This document shows positions 26,436 to 37,300 of a stretch of DNA of 64,000 bases, piece by piece. Position 1 is the stretch's first letter. The number at the start of each line of letters is the position of its first letter. Origin of the DNA: Apostichopus japonicus. Lineage: Eukaryota > Echinodermata > Holothuroidea > Aspidochirotida > Stichopodidae. Location: positions 25,350,876 to 25,414,875 of the forward strand of contig NC_092567.1 in NCBI RefSeq assembly GCF_037975245.1, given 5' to 3'. A model generated the notes under the pieces. The model was not told the origin of the DNA and did not search any database. It saw nothing but the letters and a program-made list of their open reading frames with translations. The translations under genes were made by a program, and so were the position numbers.

Positions 26436-28526
26436 CTACATATTGTGCAGGAGAGGAATGGCTATCTGTTGCTCTTTTTGGCGCAAAAGTACATACTTGT
26501 TAACAATGTCTGTGACTGCAACAACGTGCAACTGGTCAGACAAATTGGACACAGTATAAATCCCTAATATACATGAGTCCAATGGATATGTGAAAAATGA
26601 ATCTTCACTCATAAATTTCCGAGCTAGAATATAGTCAACATCATTGCTGCGATATATGTTTTGTACTACAACTATGTGCCGAGACTGTTGACTGTCAATT
26701 TGTACACAATTGTCCGCTTCGGTAAGTTTTATCGTGTAATCTTCCATGTGGAGCTCTTTATACTGAAAACATGGCCATCGATTAATAACTGGCAGGGGAC
26801 CATCATTATGCGGTTTCTGGAGCGTATCATTCTCTTCAACTTTTTTGGGCTCATATGTTTGCTCTGACAATCGACGGATAACTTGCTGCAATGGTGATGT
26901 GGGCTTACGGATTAGTCTTTTTAAGGATTTCAGAAAATTCTCAAATGGAAATCCTGAAAAATTGTCGAGGGATCCATGTTGCTTAACATCACTGGCTAGA
27001 TGTGATAAACAATGAACATTGTATGTCAACATGCTCTTGCCATACACAGAACCAAAATGTTGCACAAATAGGACTATCAATTGATGGGCATAATCACAAT
27101 GTGACACGGACAGAGACGGACTTATCAGAATAAAGATTCCAACAAAAAGTAGTAGAAAATTTTAGTATAGAGTACTTCGTAAGCTGCTGTGCAGGATAAC
27201 TGGACCTGTATACAAAAGGAACTGCCTAAACTCTGTTGCTTTCCACCGTAAGTATTCCCTCATAGACCTGGGCTTTCGAGCAAATTCACAAGGAATAAAT
27301 GACCTCAGGGATATTAATGAAGTTGACATGCCATCTATAACACGTGGTCCTAATCTTGTTTTCAATGGACCCTTCTTCCACAGCATAATGAGTTTTCTTG
27401 TGACACCCAAGCAAACAAGATGCATGTAGTCTTGTGGAAAACACGATACCATCCCTATGCCGAGTCTTAACAATGGAGTTGGACCATGATGGTGATTGAT
27501 ATCTAACATATTTTCAAATGAATGATCAGTACGCTGTGCAGCATCGGTATCTGGAAATGTTACTTTTTCTAAATACACTCCACGTGTGACACATTTGTCA
27601 CATCCACTGTAACCACTATGGCCCTTTATATTTTTTATTAAAGCACGTGCTGGTGCATCACACACAAAAGATCTGACTTTGAAATGATATTTATTATCAT
27701 TATATGTAATTCCTTCATGATTCAAATGTACTGCTTCCTCCACAAAGGCATTGAGGAAATCAAGGTTATGCGGCTTATGTTGTCCATAGAACAAACCTAT
27801 CACAAAAGGCTTTCGTAAGGGGCAATTAGCAATCATTCCTAAAATTGGCCAAAACTGATCATTTGAACTTTTAAACAGAGGAAGCCCATCAACATTTATT
27901 TGAAGCTCTAAGGAAGAATAAACATCAAAATCCACTCTTTTTAGAATTGCTAAGATGCCCTCTTCAATTCCAAAATGATAGTAAGAACCACCAGATACTA
28001 AAGTGTAAATATAATTCAATTTAGTGTGCAGTAGCGTTCTGGGGTCCTTCGGTAACTGTGGGTGTTGTTTTCTGAGTATTTCCAAGAGTTCAGCTAGAGA
28101 TGAATGAGTTATTCCGTTTTGACTAGCCCAATTAGAAAGGTCTAATTGTAAGGTATCTTCTGGAGTGTCACTGAAAGGAACATCAGTATCCGATGATGAG
28201 TTAGGGATTTCTCTAAAATCTTCATGTTCACCAAAATTGCACCTTTCACCATCTATGTGTAAATTATCCTGTATATCTGGAGATGTACTCCTTTCACTGT
28301 TATTTTCAGATGAAGGAGCATTAGGTAGATCATCCTTTGGATAATAAGCGAGAATAGTATTACTACTTGGAATTCTTTCACTATTAACTTCAACTGTGTC
28401 ATCATGCAGCTCAAAGTTGTTGTAATCATTATTGCATGTTTCTTGTAAAATAGTGTTGACATGCCCATCAACCTCATTTTGTATTTTCCTTCGTTTAGTT
28501 CGCCCAGGGATTTCAGAAAGGTCCAT
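26436..28526 (-). CDS. tnp2/CACTA-like transposase, one in-frame stop
   Basis: DDE-type transposase of the 10.2-kb element. The start is the ATG at 28526 (MDLSEIPGRTKRRKIQ, with a basic nuclear-type signal). It lies 16 nt inside an exon that opens after the acceptor TTTTGCAG. Residues 1-130 are acidic and serine-rich. The core has VDGLPLFKSS (D213), FVCDAPARA (D290), a CDKC knuckle (309-312), DYMHLVCLGVTRKL (366-379) and KATEFRQFLLYTGP (E432). The two D and the E are my candidate catalytic triad from family knowledge. A TAA at codon 455 (27162-27164) interrupts the frame. The same frame continues with YAHQLIVLFVQHFG, NVHCLSHLASDVK and FENFLKSLKRLIRKP, conserved in animal homologues, to a stop at 26436-26438. 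Either the copy is recently inactivated or the base is an assembly error or variant. Confidence 0.86.
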
Positions 28527-30180
28527 TTTTTCTGTTAATATACTGCAAAAAAAAAACACCCAAAAACAACAACCTACCTTTATTCTGTATTCATTACTTA
28601 CAATGACAATCGCCACTTCAATTGAATTTAATGTCAATTCCATTTCATTTCCAATTCCTACAGTGCCCCTATAAGGTCAAATCTACATCATCAAATGCAG
28701 ACAAATCATGTAATTTGTAAAGTTACTTTGTCTGCAGAGCTTTTTAAAGAGAATAATAACTGGTAATTACCCTCCTGCTTTCTCAAACTTGTATCTACTT
28801 TCATTGCCATTTAATTCACCTGGGAATACAAGAGGGGCAAATCGAACCTAAACTACCTCCACTAACTATGCTTTCAATGATTTATTGCCAAGGAATTTTA
28901 AACAGTTCCCCACAACACTGTAAACTTTTAACCCTTTAAAGTAACTTTCCATAGAGTTAAATAGTGGCATGCAGTATAGACACAGAATAGGGGCAGTTCA
29001 GCTTTTGGGCATATGAACTTCACTTTAACCGAGGATCACTTCAATATAGGAGGTTATTTTCTTGGAATTCATGCACAGAATGATTCACCAGAAACTGAGC
29101 ACATGGAATAGACCCAATGCAATGATTGCAAATTGACAGTAACCAAGAAAAAAGCAACAAGAGGGGATAAGGCAGCCACCATTTTTTAGTAGACTAGAGA
29201 GTAGAGGCTAGATATGAAATATTTTTCATCATCATGTTGCATGGTTGGTATCACTATACTCCACAGGAAGTTAACATTGAACTTTAATGCCGATGATCTA
29301 TTGTTCTCCAAAAAGCTTAATTTTTCACATAACATTTGAAGCCTAAGCACTAAACATTAAATCCCCAAAAAATTATCCACCAACCCATTCCTGATAAAAA
29401 CAACCATACATATTCCCTAATAAAGTTTTATCATTTGAGTCTTTACCCTTTTTAACTAGGCCTAGCTAGGGGCCTATATACAAATTAAACAGTACATTAT
29501 TTCTCAAAAGTTATGGATTACCATGATTTTTCAATACTGTAAGTTGTAACATACCAAATGATTTAAAATTAGGCCTAGCCTAGTAGTAGTATTTAGGAAT
29601 ATGATATTTAAAAATAGGAGGATTCCTTCCATAGTCATCTAGGCTACTATTATTTACAGTATTAACCTAGATAGCAGTTTTCTTCTGATACAGTCGGCAA
29701 ACAGATTTTTCGGCATAACATTGTGTAACCTAGCTATTATATTATACAAGCAAGATCATTAGTTTACCTTTATGTGTGATCGTTATTGCGTAAAACTTAG
29801 GCTTAGCCTAACATAATGAAAACCTACAAATGTAGGCTAGGTGTAATTTATACACCGCGAAAGGCTTCTCATTAACTTAGCGATACATTCTAGCCTAACG
29901 CTAGATTACGTCTAAGTTTATTTAAAAAAATAGTCACTTCAAATACTTGCGAAATCAATTATGTACAACTGTCAACCCTTAATAAGAAAAAAAAGGTACA
30001 TACCTCTTAAGCAAATTTGTATCAGCTAGGATTTTCAAAAGAATAGATCAGGATATCCGACGTCGAAAGAATTGTAACGCACTACGAAAGCGACCACTTT
30101 TCAAACTAGCTGCTATATCTGAAGACACTGAGCATTGCGGTTTAGCGATTGGATGCCAGTTATACTAGACTCGTTCGATC
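28527..30180 (-). promoter_or_regulatory. Candidate 5' leader and first intron of the transposon genes
   Basis: No coding frame is present. On the minus strand a good donor, AAGAG/GTATGT, ends at 30004, preceded by about 150 bp of leader-like sequence inside the right subterminal region. Acceptors with the identical string TTTGCAGTAT lie just before the transposase ATG (exon from 28542) and just before the DUF4806 ATG (exon from 26400). I infer one leader exon spliced to either gene. No TATA box is obvious. Confidence 0.45.
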
Positions 30181-31360
30181 AGTGAAAAATGTTTTCTGAA
30201 CTGTTTTCTCTCAACTACGCTAAATTGTTGAATAATAAATACTTCTTTGGATAGTTGAAATTTATTAAAGTATTTGGAAATCGCTTGTTACGTTTAATAT
30301 TGCTAAATATTTATTTCAGAATTTGAATTTGTTGAAAAGATTATTCTGTAAGTGTTCCTGTGGTTAGTGTATTACCCGCCCATTTTTCCAAATGCTTGCC
30401 AACATTTCTTCATGCGGTACCCGTCAGACTCGTTCGATCAGTATTTTATTTTACTTTTTCCCCTTCAAATATATGTAGTGTATGATAATATATATTACAT
30501 TGGATGGTAAGCAAAAAAATTTAACTACTTTTGTTAGCTCAATTTTTAATTACCTTAAAGTTATTGGAGAATATAGGTTTTATAGCAAAACTATTATTTT
30601 GTTTGGGCTAGTGTGGTAAGGTAATTTCCCGCCAATTCTGCACAAAAGCTATCCAATATTTCCTTCCGGCGGTACTGCTGTCGGCATTCCGCTGGACTTA
30701 CAAGCCAGCTGTAATATCTATCGGTCCGTTAGCGGACCACCAGCGGTTGCCTAATTACGTATTAGCCCAGCCGCACCTGAACCTGTCCTATATAGTACAC
30801 AAAATCCAAGTATTCTTAATTTTCTCTCCACAGGAACAAATATATACAAAAAGAACAGGTAAAATAGTTTAATAGAAACTCATCTTTAACTAAACTTTCA
30901 TATAGAAACGTAAGATTTGGACAGCCTGACCCGACGGTCAATGTGTATGTGTGCTTGTGTAAATTGCTTAATGACTTTCATAACATACAATTTTTGGGAA
31001 ATTTTCTACGTCGTTACGCTGTCGGTCTGCTGTCGGAATTCTGCTAGGTTTATCCAAGCAACAATGTCTATCGGTCCGATGGCGGACCTCCAGCGCGTAA
31101 CCGCCGGCTTTTTTACGACGTCGGTACGCTGTTGGTCCGCTGTCGGCATTACGCTGGGTTTTTCCAAGCAGTAATGTCTATCGGTCCGATGGCGGACCTC
31201 CAGCGCGTAACCGCCGGCTTTTTTACGACGTCGATACGCTGTTGGTCCGCTGTCGGCATTACGCTGGGTTTTTCCAAGCAGTAATGTCTATCGGTCCGAT
31301 GGCGGACCTCCAGCGTTTTACCGCCAGCGTTTTTACGCCAGCGGACCGCCAGTGTGATGC
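30150..31360. repeat. Right subterminal repeat region
   Basis: Three tandem units of 110 bp start near 31008, 31118 and 31228. Each holds 'tacgctgttggtccgctgtc', 'ccaagcagtaatgtctatcg', then GGTCCGATGGCGGACC, an interrupted palindrome, then 'ctccagcgcgtaaccgccgg'. The second and third are nearly identical. A diverged fourth unit is at about 30665-30755. Two short repeats 'agactcgttcgatcagt' lie at 30167 and 30426. The modules GCGGTCC and CCGCCAGCG are shared with the left array, in the orientation expected for paired ends. Confidence 0.88.
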
Positions 31361-31368
31361 GTACTGGG

Positions 31369-32007
31369 ATTATCATTATCATCATCATCATCACCATCAT
31401 CACCAACACCACCATCACCATTATCACCATCATCATCACTGTGGAAAATTCATGGCGAAAATTTATGCAATTATAAACACGAAGAACAAACGGCTGTAAT
31501 ATTTCTCAGGTGCAAGTGCTGATATTTAGGCTTACCACTGAGCCTGTCCTAGGTAAAAACTTATATTCTATCTGCTGTAGAAATGTTCAGTTCACACTGA
31601 ATACCTTTACTTACCGAAACGAGTGGCTAACGAGACTTGCGAACTTGCCGGGTGAAGGAGAATAAACCGTACAACAAAGAAACTATATAAACAGCCTGGC
31701 CTCAAAAAGTGCACATATGTCCAGTTGAAACTGCTGCGTAATGGTACCAAGATGTGTACATGCGGAACTATACACAGACATACGTGGTACAATATAGCTA
31801 TCACAAGTCATAAGAAAACGTGCTGAGACATGAGCATATACTAGGTCCAGGGAGTTCAATAACAACTCCCTGCTATAGGTCAATGTTCACCAAGATCGCT
31901 ATATGTTTACAAAGAAGGCACTGTATACACAGCCTGGCTTCAATATGAGCAAATATAGCTCTTCTCCAGCTGAAACTGCTGTGTAATGGAACAACGCATC
32001 CAGGTCA
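31369..32007. other. Intergenic DNA right of the transposon
   Basis: Opens with the ATC/CAC microsatellite (31369-31438). Two diverged direct copies of a roughly 75-bp stretch ('cagcctggc...gctgaaactgctg.gtaatgga') lie at about 31678-31750 and 31914-31995. No gene is supported. Confidence 0.55.
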
Positions 32008-32700
32008 GTGGTTAAGATCATGTGCAGTATATCTGTTCCATTTCGAGGAGAATGGTGATACACACCCGACGATGATCCACACAGTCACAGTCCCATAGCT
32101 CCCAACTCTTGAGAAGGCAAATGCTGGTCCATGCCACGAATCGCCGTCCTGGGGGTGGGGTACAAGGGGAGGGGCTGTCCCCCTCCCCCTTTTGATTTTT
32201 TTTTGGAATCCTGGTGATGCCTACATGTAAAATGGTGGCACTTAGAAAGGCTTTTGTCACCCAAAATTTTCTGAGAAATTTGCATTTTTTTGTGTGTAAC
32301 ATCAATAAATTGAATAGTAGCTAGGTGATAATTCATTCTTTCCCGTGGCATGAAAATGTTCGAAATATATGCTAATTTGAGGTTCAAATGATGCTGTAAA
32401 GGAGGTTTTGTACTCTATTATGCTAAATGCTAAAGAAATGATGGTTGCTAAGTCAAACTTTCATGCATTTTTTTTTATGTATACTTGACAATAACAATGC
32501 GGGTTTTTCGGACGCTTGCGCGGGTCAGCGGGTTTGGGTGTTAGAATGCGGGTCCAACCCGCGAATTGCGGGTCAGTTGGGAGCTCTGCAGTCCCGATGC
32601 AAGGGGACTGGGCTTGAGACCCGATCAGTCGTTCGGTAGTTTGGTTTTCGTGCCCAGGTTCTTTCCTGTCCGACTTTTTCTTTAAAAAGTACCATTTGAG
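32008..32700 (+). mobile_element. U2-snRNA-headed SINE-like element, copy 3 (interrupted)
   Basis: The head is reduced to 'ggttaagatcatgtgcagta', matching U2 from about position 19. The body matches copy 2: 'tttcgagg.gaatggtgat', 'acacccgacgatgatc', then after an insertion 'cagtcccgatgcaaggggac', 'gatcagtcgttcggtagttt' and the tail 'cccaggttctttcctg'. Taking out 32094-32588 and one copy of the 6-bp duplication restores the order seen in copy 2. The 5' truncation and an 'actttttctttaaaaag' tail fit a retroposed SINE. Confidence 0.75.
32088..32594. mobile_element. hAT-like short transposon nested in copy 3
   Basis: A 495-bp insertion (32094-32588) with inverted ends CATAGCTCCCAACTC and, inward from the right, CAGAGCTCCCAACTG. 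It is flanked by direct repeats of CAGTCC at 32088-32093 and 32589-32594. The CAGAG start recalls hAT elements, but their target duplication is usually 8 bp, so the class is tentative. The interior is non-coding, with a poly-T and a run of 'gcgggt' units near the right end. Confidence 0.75.
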
Positions 32701-33067
32701 TTGCTATATGATACGCAGAAATGAAGGGACTGGATTTTTATGTGTGAAACTGGGGGGGGGGGGGGGTGGTAAACTGGGAAGCTAGGGGTCTAAGGCCGGG
32801 TAGATGTTTTATATAAAACCCCTAGATGTAATATAGTGCAATATTTATAGGTTATTTTCCTGTACTAGATGTCTATTTGAAAATCCAATTATGCTATTAG
32901 CATGTAAAAGTGTTCTTTAATAGCCTGTGTAATGAATTTATGAATAAGCATAAAGTATCGCAGAGTTGTCAGTATTGCTGTAGCATAACCAACCAAATTA
33001 CCGACCGAATTGGATAAAAAAAAAGCCAACTCAAGGTCTGGGAAAAAGTGAGGGACTTCATTCTAAC

Positions 33068-33335
33068 CAGGCGCGTAGCCAATGGGGGGGGGGGTGGCGA
33101 AAGGGGCGACCGCCCGTCCCCCCTTGAGCATAGTTCTTGTAGTTTTTGTTTATAATATCGCTAGTAATTTCAAAATAGAAAATGCTTAGATGCAACTTAC
33201 AAGGCCTGGGAAGTGTCATTTCCAGCGATCTGGGAAGCATTTTCTTCTACGCTTCGCGCCAACTCGTGGTGGCGCTACGCTTAGATAGTTTGCCTACAGG
33301 CTTCGCCCCTTCCTTGGCAAATTCCTCGCAATCCT
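33068..33335 (-). mobile_element. Short GC-ended transposon copy (family of 58598-58860)
   Basis: The right end on the minus strand, CAGGCGCGTAGC read from plus position 33068, and the body match the element at 58598-58860 in inverse orientation. Shared strings include 'aatttgccaagg', 'ggcgaagcctgtaggcaaa', 'agcgccacca' and 'ccttgtaagttgcatctaag'. The end at about 33335 lacks the terminal CAGGCGCG, so this copy is truncated. Confidence 0.7.
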
Positions 33336-33360
33336 CCACAATTAAACATTTTGCTGTGAA

Positions 33361-33448
33361 CAATTGAACATTTTGCAGAAAAATGTTCAATTGACGAGAT
33401 CTGATGAGTTGTCAATTCAACATTTTGCAGAAAAATGTTCAATTGCTC
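33361..33448. repeat. Two tandem 33-bp hairpins
   Basis: CAATTGAACATTTT, then GCAGA, then AAAATGTTCAATTG forms a perfect 14-bp stem with a 5-base loop at 33361-33393. A near-identical hairpin with one mismatch is at 33416-33448. A half copy ('caattaaacattttgctg') precedes them. No coding or known RNA family is recognised. Confidence 0.85.
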
Positions 33449-34371
33449 AGTTAAAGCAGCAGAGAAATCCAAAAATTTTCTGATTTTTGATAAGATATTA
33501 TCTTGTTATCTAAACAATTTACTGAAAAATGTTGACTTACTGGGGCAAACTTTTCTTATGTTGATGGCACTTTTAAGCTTCCGTACGCTCGTCCTCTCCA
33601 TTGTAGCAGCGTATTTCATTACATCGCTAAAGCAGGTAGCTGCTTCTCTAACAGGGAGAGAAGCAGCTCCCTGGCTAAAGTATATATGCATTGTATGCTG
33701 TATCTACACATCTTGAGATTATGTATGTTACGAGGGCGCTTGTCCACTGAATTAAACTTGCCTGAGGATATGTCCGTTACGTTAGTATCGAAAAGAAATT
33801 GGGGGCGCACTTTCAGCATACACCACAGAGCTAACTTAGAGAAGCGTTCGGCTTGTTTATACTGCAACATTTGCCTATAATATACACACAAGACTAGATC
33901 CGTCCTTGATCTGAACCTGATACAGTTGACTCTTGAAATTTGAGCACATTGCAACCATTTGTAGCTCCCAATAAAATCAAGAGCTGTTCATACATATATT
34001 TAGTACCATGGTAGTACAAACGGAGGCTTCGAAACGGGCGGGTAGAATTTCCTCATTATTCTAGCCCTAGCCTACTGATTCGTCGTTTCTGGTCGTAACA
34101 TGTCACATGATTAATCACCTGATTTTACAATTCATTTGTACGTGTGTGTACATGCAACGTGTACTGTTTTTATGCAATTACTACTAATAGTAATACAATT
34201 AAGCCTACACTAATACTAGTAATAGCCGTACGGTAGCAGTAGGCTATATCTGTATCACCACTTTGATTGGAATTTCCTCTGCTGACCGTAAGCTTCCTGA
34301 TGTATAAATTATGAACGGGTTCATATATCTGAAGTACAGTATTTGTCTGAGCTCAACGTTAGACAACCAAG
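33449..34371. other. Intergenic DNA upstream of the MGAT4-family gene
   Basis: A perfect 12-bp inverted repeat (AGCTGCTTCTCT with AGAGAAGCAGCT, 7-base loop) lies at 33638-33668. Otherwise I see nothing beyond AT-rich DNA. The promoter of the plus-strand gene starting at 34372 should be in the last few hundred bases, but no core motif stands out. Confidence 0.5.
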
Positions 34372-37300
34372 ATGAAAATTTATCGCGCTAACCAGGTTCT
34401 GGTGTCTCTTGTTGTTGTTCTATTCGTATTCAATATATGGATGGCAAAGGTTGCATTCAATGGTAGTGAGTACTAAATAGTTACTGACGTTAACATAAAA
34501 CTACAGTACTAGATAAGCATGTTAAATTTCAAATTTCACCTGATATTAAAGTAAAAACTAACTAAAGATTATTAGTGGTGTCGCAACTTCTACCAAAAGT
34601 ACCAGCATTGCACCCACATGCAGAATTAGCCGTAAACAATATTTACAGTAAACAATATTTGTACTAATACCATTTGCTTTTAATAAAGTTTACTGCATTG
34701 CAAATTGTTATTTGTAGTCAAAAGTGTTATGAATTCTTATTGAATTTTGTATTGCTTCTGAGGAGGTTTGCTAGACTGGATAGTTCAACCACGTCAGCCA
34801 ATTGATGCATTAACTTCTTATGAGTCATTTCTGAAAATCTCCCCAAAATGTATATCCTTATGAAGCATTAGTGGTATTTAATGCAAGTTGAATGTTTTAC
34901 AAAGAACTTTCCTGCAAAAAAATGCTCAAACTATCAGCATCCAAAGTGGCAAAAAGTTTATAGCTCTGGCTGGCCTGCTGGTCTTGACTGCTATTAAATA
35001 TTGTGAGAGTCATTTGATTCCTTTTTGTCATTCATGTATGCAGGCTCAAAGAAGGAAGAAGAAGAACATCGGAGCCTACATCTCCAGAGAGATACTCTTG
35101 TAGAGACTATTAGGCTCCTACAGGAACAGTGCAGTCATAGCAAAAAACAAAGCCTAACAGAGGAAGTATGTTATTTATAGCTTTATACCTCATTGTCAAG
35201 TGATATGCCAGGTATCGAAATATTCAAAAGTGGTATCCATGAACCTTTTCTAAAACTATTGAATGCATTCAATATGATTGAATATTTGGCAAATTGTATT
35301 AACTATTTATATGATCTTTCCATTTGAAAGCCATATGAGAACTACCTTTGGTGGTTCCATCCTTTTGATGAGTTATGGTAATGGCCTATAACCTGACATG
35401 TTAAAGGCATTGAAGACTCGCCCCAAACAGCGTGCCGCCATCTTTAAAAAGTTAACTTTCCGTTGCTTGTAAGTGAAGTTTTTCTCTTGTCGCTACAAAA
35501 TTCAGACAGTAATGAAACATGATACCCTGTTATCTTTAGCTGTACCTGAGATGTCCATCCCTGTATCGTTTGTACACTGTGCTGTGGGTATCAATTGACC
35601 GCATCTGTTTGTACTGACTGTACAGTACACTAGTGTCTAATTACCGATGGTACCAAGCTGTGTGTGCATTTTCGGGGATCAATGGTGGTGTCTAATACTT
35701 TTGTTACACCTCATTCGAAACTAGGTCAGATTACCAGCATTAGACGTTGCTTTTTTGCGCGAGTCTTCACACCCTTTAATGTAACATTGTCATTTGATAG
35801 GTCAACCACTTGTAAGTATAAGCCCTCTTTATGAACCTTCCAGAATCATTATAAATAAAGACTTATACACTACCCCATGGATTGTCTGTTTGCACCAATG
35901 TGTTACCACTGTTCATCTTGTGATCATGGTGCGCACATGCATTTTGGATTTAGTAGCTTCGTTCTTTCATGCATCAAGAAGATTTTCTGTAAGAAGTTCT
36001 AGTTGATTTATACTGTACAAGGAACAGGGAAATTTCCCCTTATTCCAAATTTCCCACCTGTGAATAAATGTGTATCCAAAACAACCTGGTAATTAGTCAC
36101 TCTCTGTCTGTTGTCTCTGTGTCAGTTTGTAACATTAATATTAAAATCATATTGTAGACATCACAGTTAAACAATCTGGGAAAAAGAATTTGGAAATACT
36201 TTTTAGCAAATATTTGTCTGAAAATAAGTGAAACTAAAATGACAACTTTAGTTCTCTATGTTTGATTTATCTTTCAGAAACAGATTGTCTGCCCAAGTAA
36301 ACTTGACATTAACAAGCAGAAAGCTCTGGTTCTCGGAGAACGGAAATTGAAGAAAGGTATTAATATCAGGGAATAATTCATTGCATTGCAAAGTAATATG
36401 CAAAATGATCAAACAGATCTATGAGTACAAATATGTATGTGATTATTGTTTTACACAGAAGCCATAGTATTTTTATGAGATAAAATTTTACTGCATTCAA
36501 AACTTCTTCACAAAGTTTGAACACTTAAAGGCATTGAAGACTCGCCCCATACCGACGGTAGCAAGCTGTGTGTGTATTTTCTGGGATCAATGGTGGTGTC
36601 TAACACTTCTGTTACACCTCATTCGAGACTAGGATTACCGGCATGAGACGTTTCTTTGTGCGCGAGTCTCCACACCCTTAAATTAGTTTGCATTTAGAGG
36701 AAGTTGATAGCAAAGAATTTGCCTAACTGCGATATAAAGGAAAATGTATGTTAAAAGTAAGCCTGATTCAAGAAGGACAAACAGATACTGTACTGATACC
36801 TAACACAGCTGTTTAGTCTACAAAACAGCAGATTGCTCTGTACAAAATACTTCAGAGCAGAACACAGTATTCACTGTTATGTATAAAATACCAGTTAAGC
36901 AACTTGGAGTCACAATATAATATACACACACTTTAAAATGGCTTGACAGTTTTCTTTATGTTTCCAATTTCAATGCAGCCAGTTGGGGCAATTACCGTAT
37001 GCTAATACCACTCTATACTGTCCTCAAATATTATGCTTCAAAGCACTGAATTCCTTATCTTTATCTAATAGATTCATGAATATTCATTGTGATGTTACTG
37101 TCAGTATGAGAACTTTGAAGTAGGATACAATAGTACAGTATGGAAATGAGTTGTCCCCAAACTGGGTGTTCGATGATGAAAACTCATGAATATTCGTCTT
37201 CTATGAAGTGTCAAATTAACTGAAAGGTAGGTCAAAACTTCTGAAGTTAAAGAAGACTACCAAGTAACTTTCAAATAAGAAATATCTGTCAGGGCTGGGT

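Larger units (their letters stand above)
21166..31368 (-). mobile_element. Two-gene CACTA-like DNA transposon (10.2 kb)
   Basis: The ends are CCCAGATAACATCATGCTAG at the left and, read inwards from the right, CCCAGTACGCATCACACTGG. They agree at about 25 of the first 34 positions. The element interrupts a CAT/ATC trinucleotide microsatellite present on both sides, with AT directly outside each end (2-bp target duplication or shared repeat). Inside are GC-rich subterminal arrays, a tnp2-like transposase and a DUF4806 accessory gene, both on the minus strand. Long ordered subterminal repeats and two proteins fit the En/Spm (CACTA) plan. The CCCAG terminus differs from the CACTA/CACTG expected of that superfamily, so the superfamily label rests on the transposase, not on the ends. 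The element looks nearly whole, with one stop in the transposase. Confidence 0.82.

Noticed and set aside
31242-31499. Open frame with a long histidine run
   Set aside because: It reads the ATC/CAC microsatellite at the transposon edge; the histidines come from the repeat.
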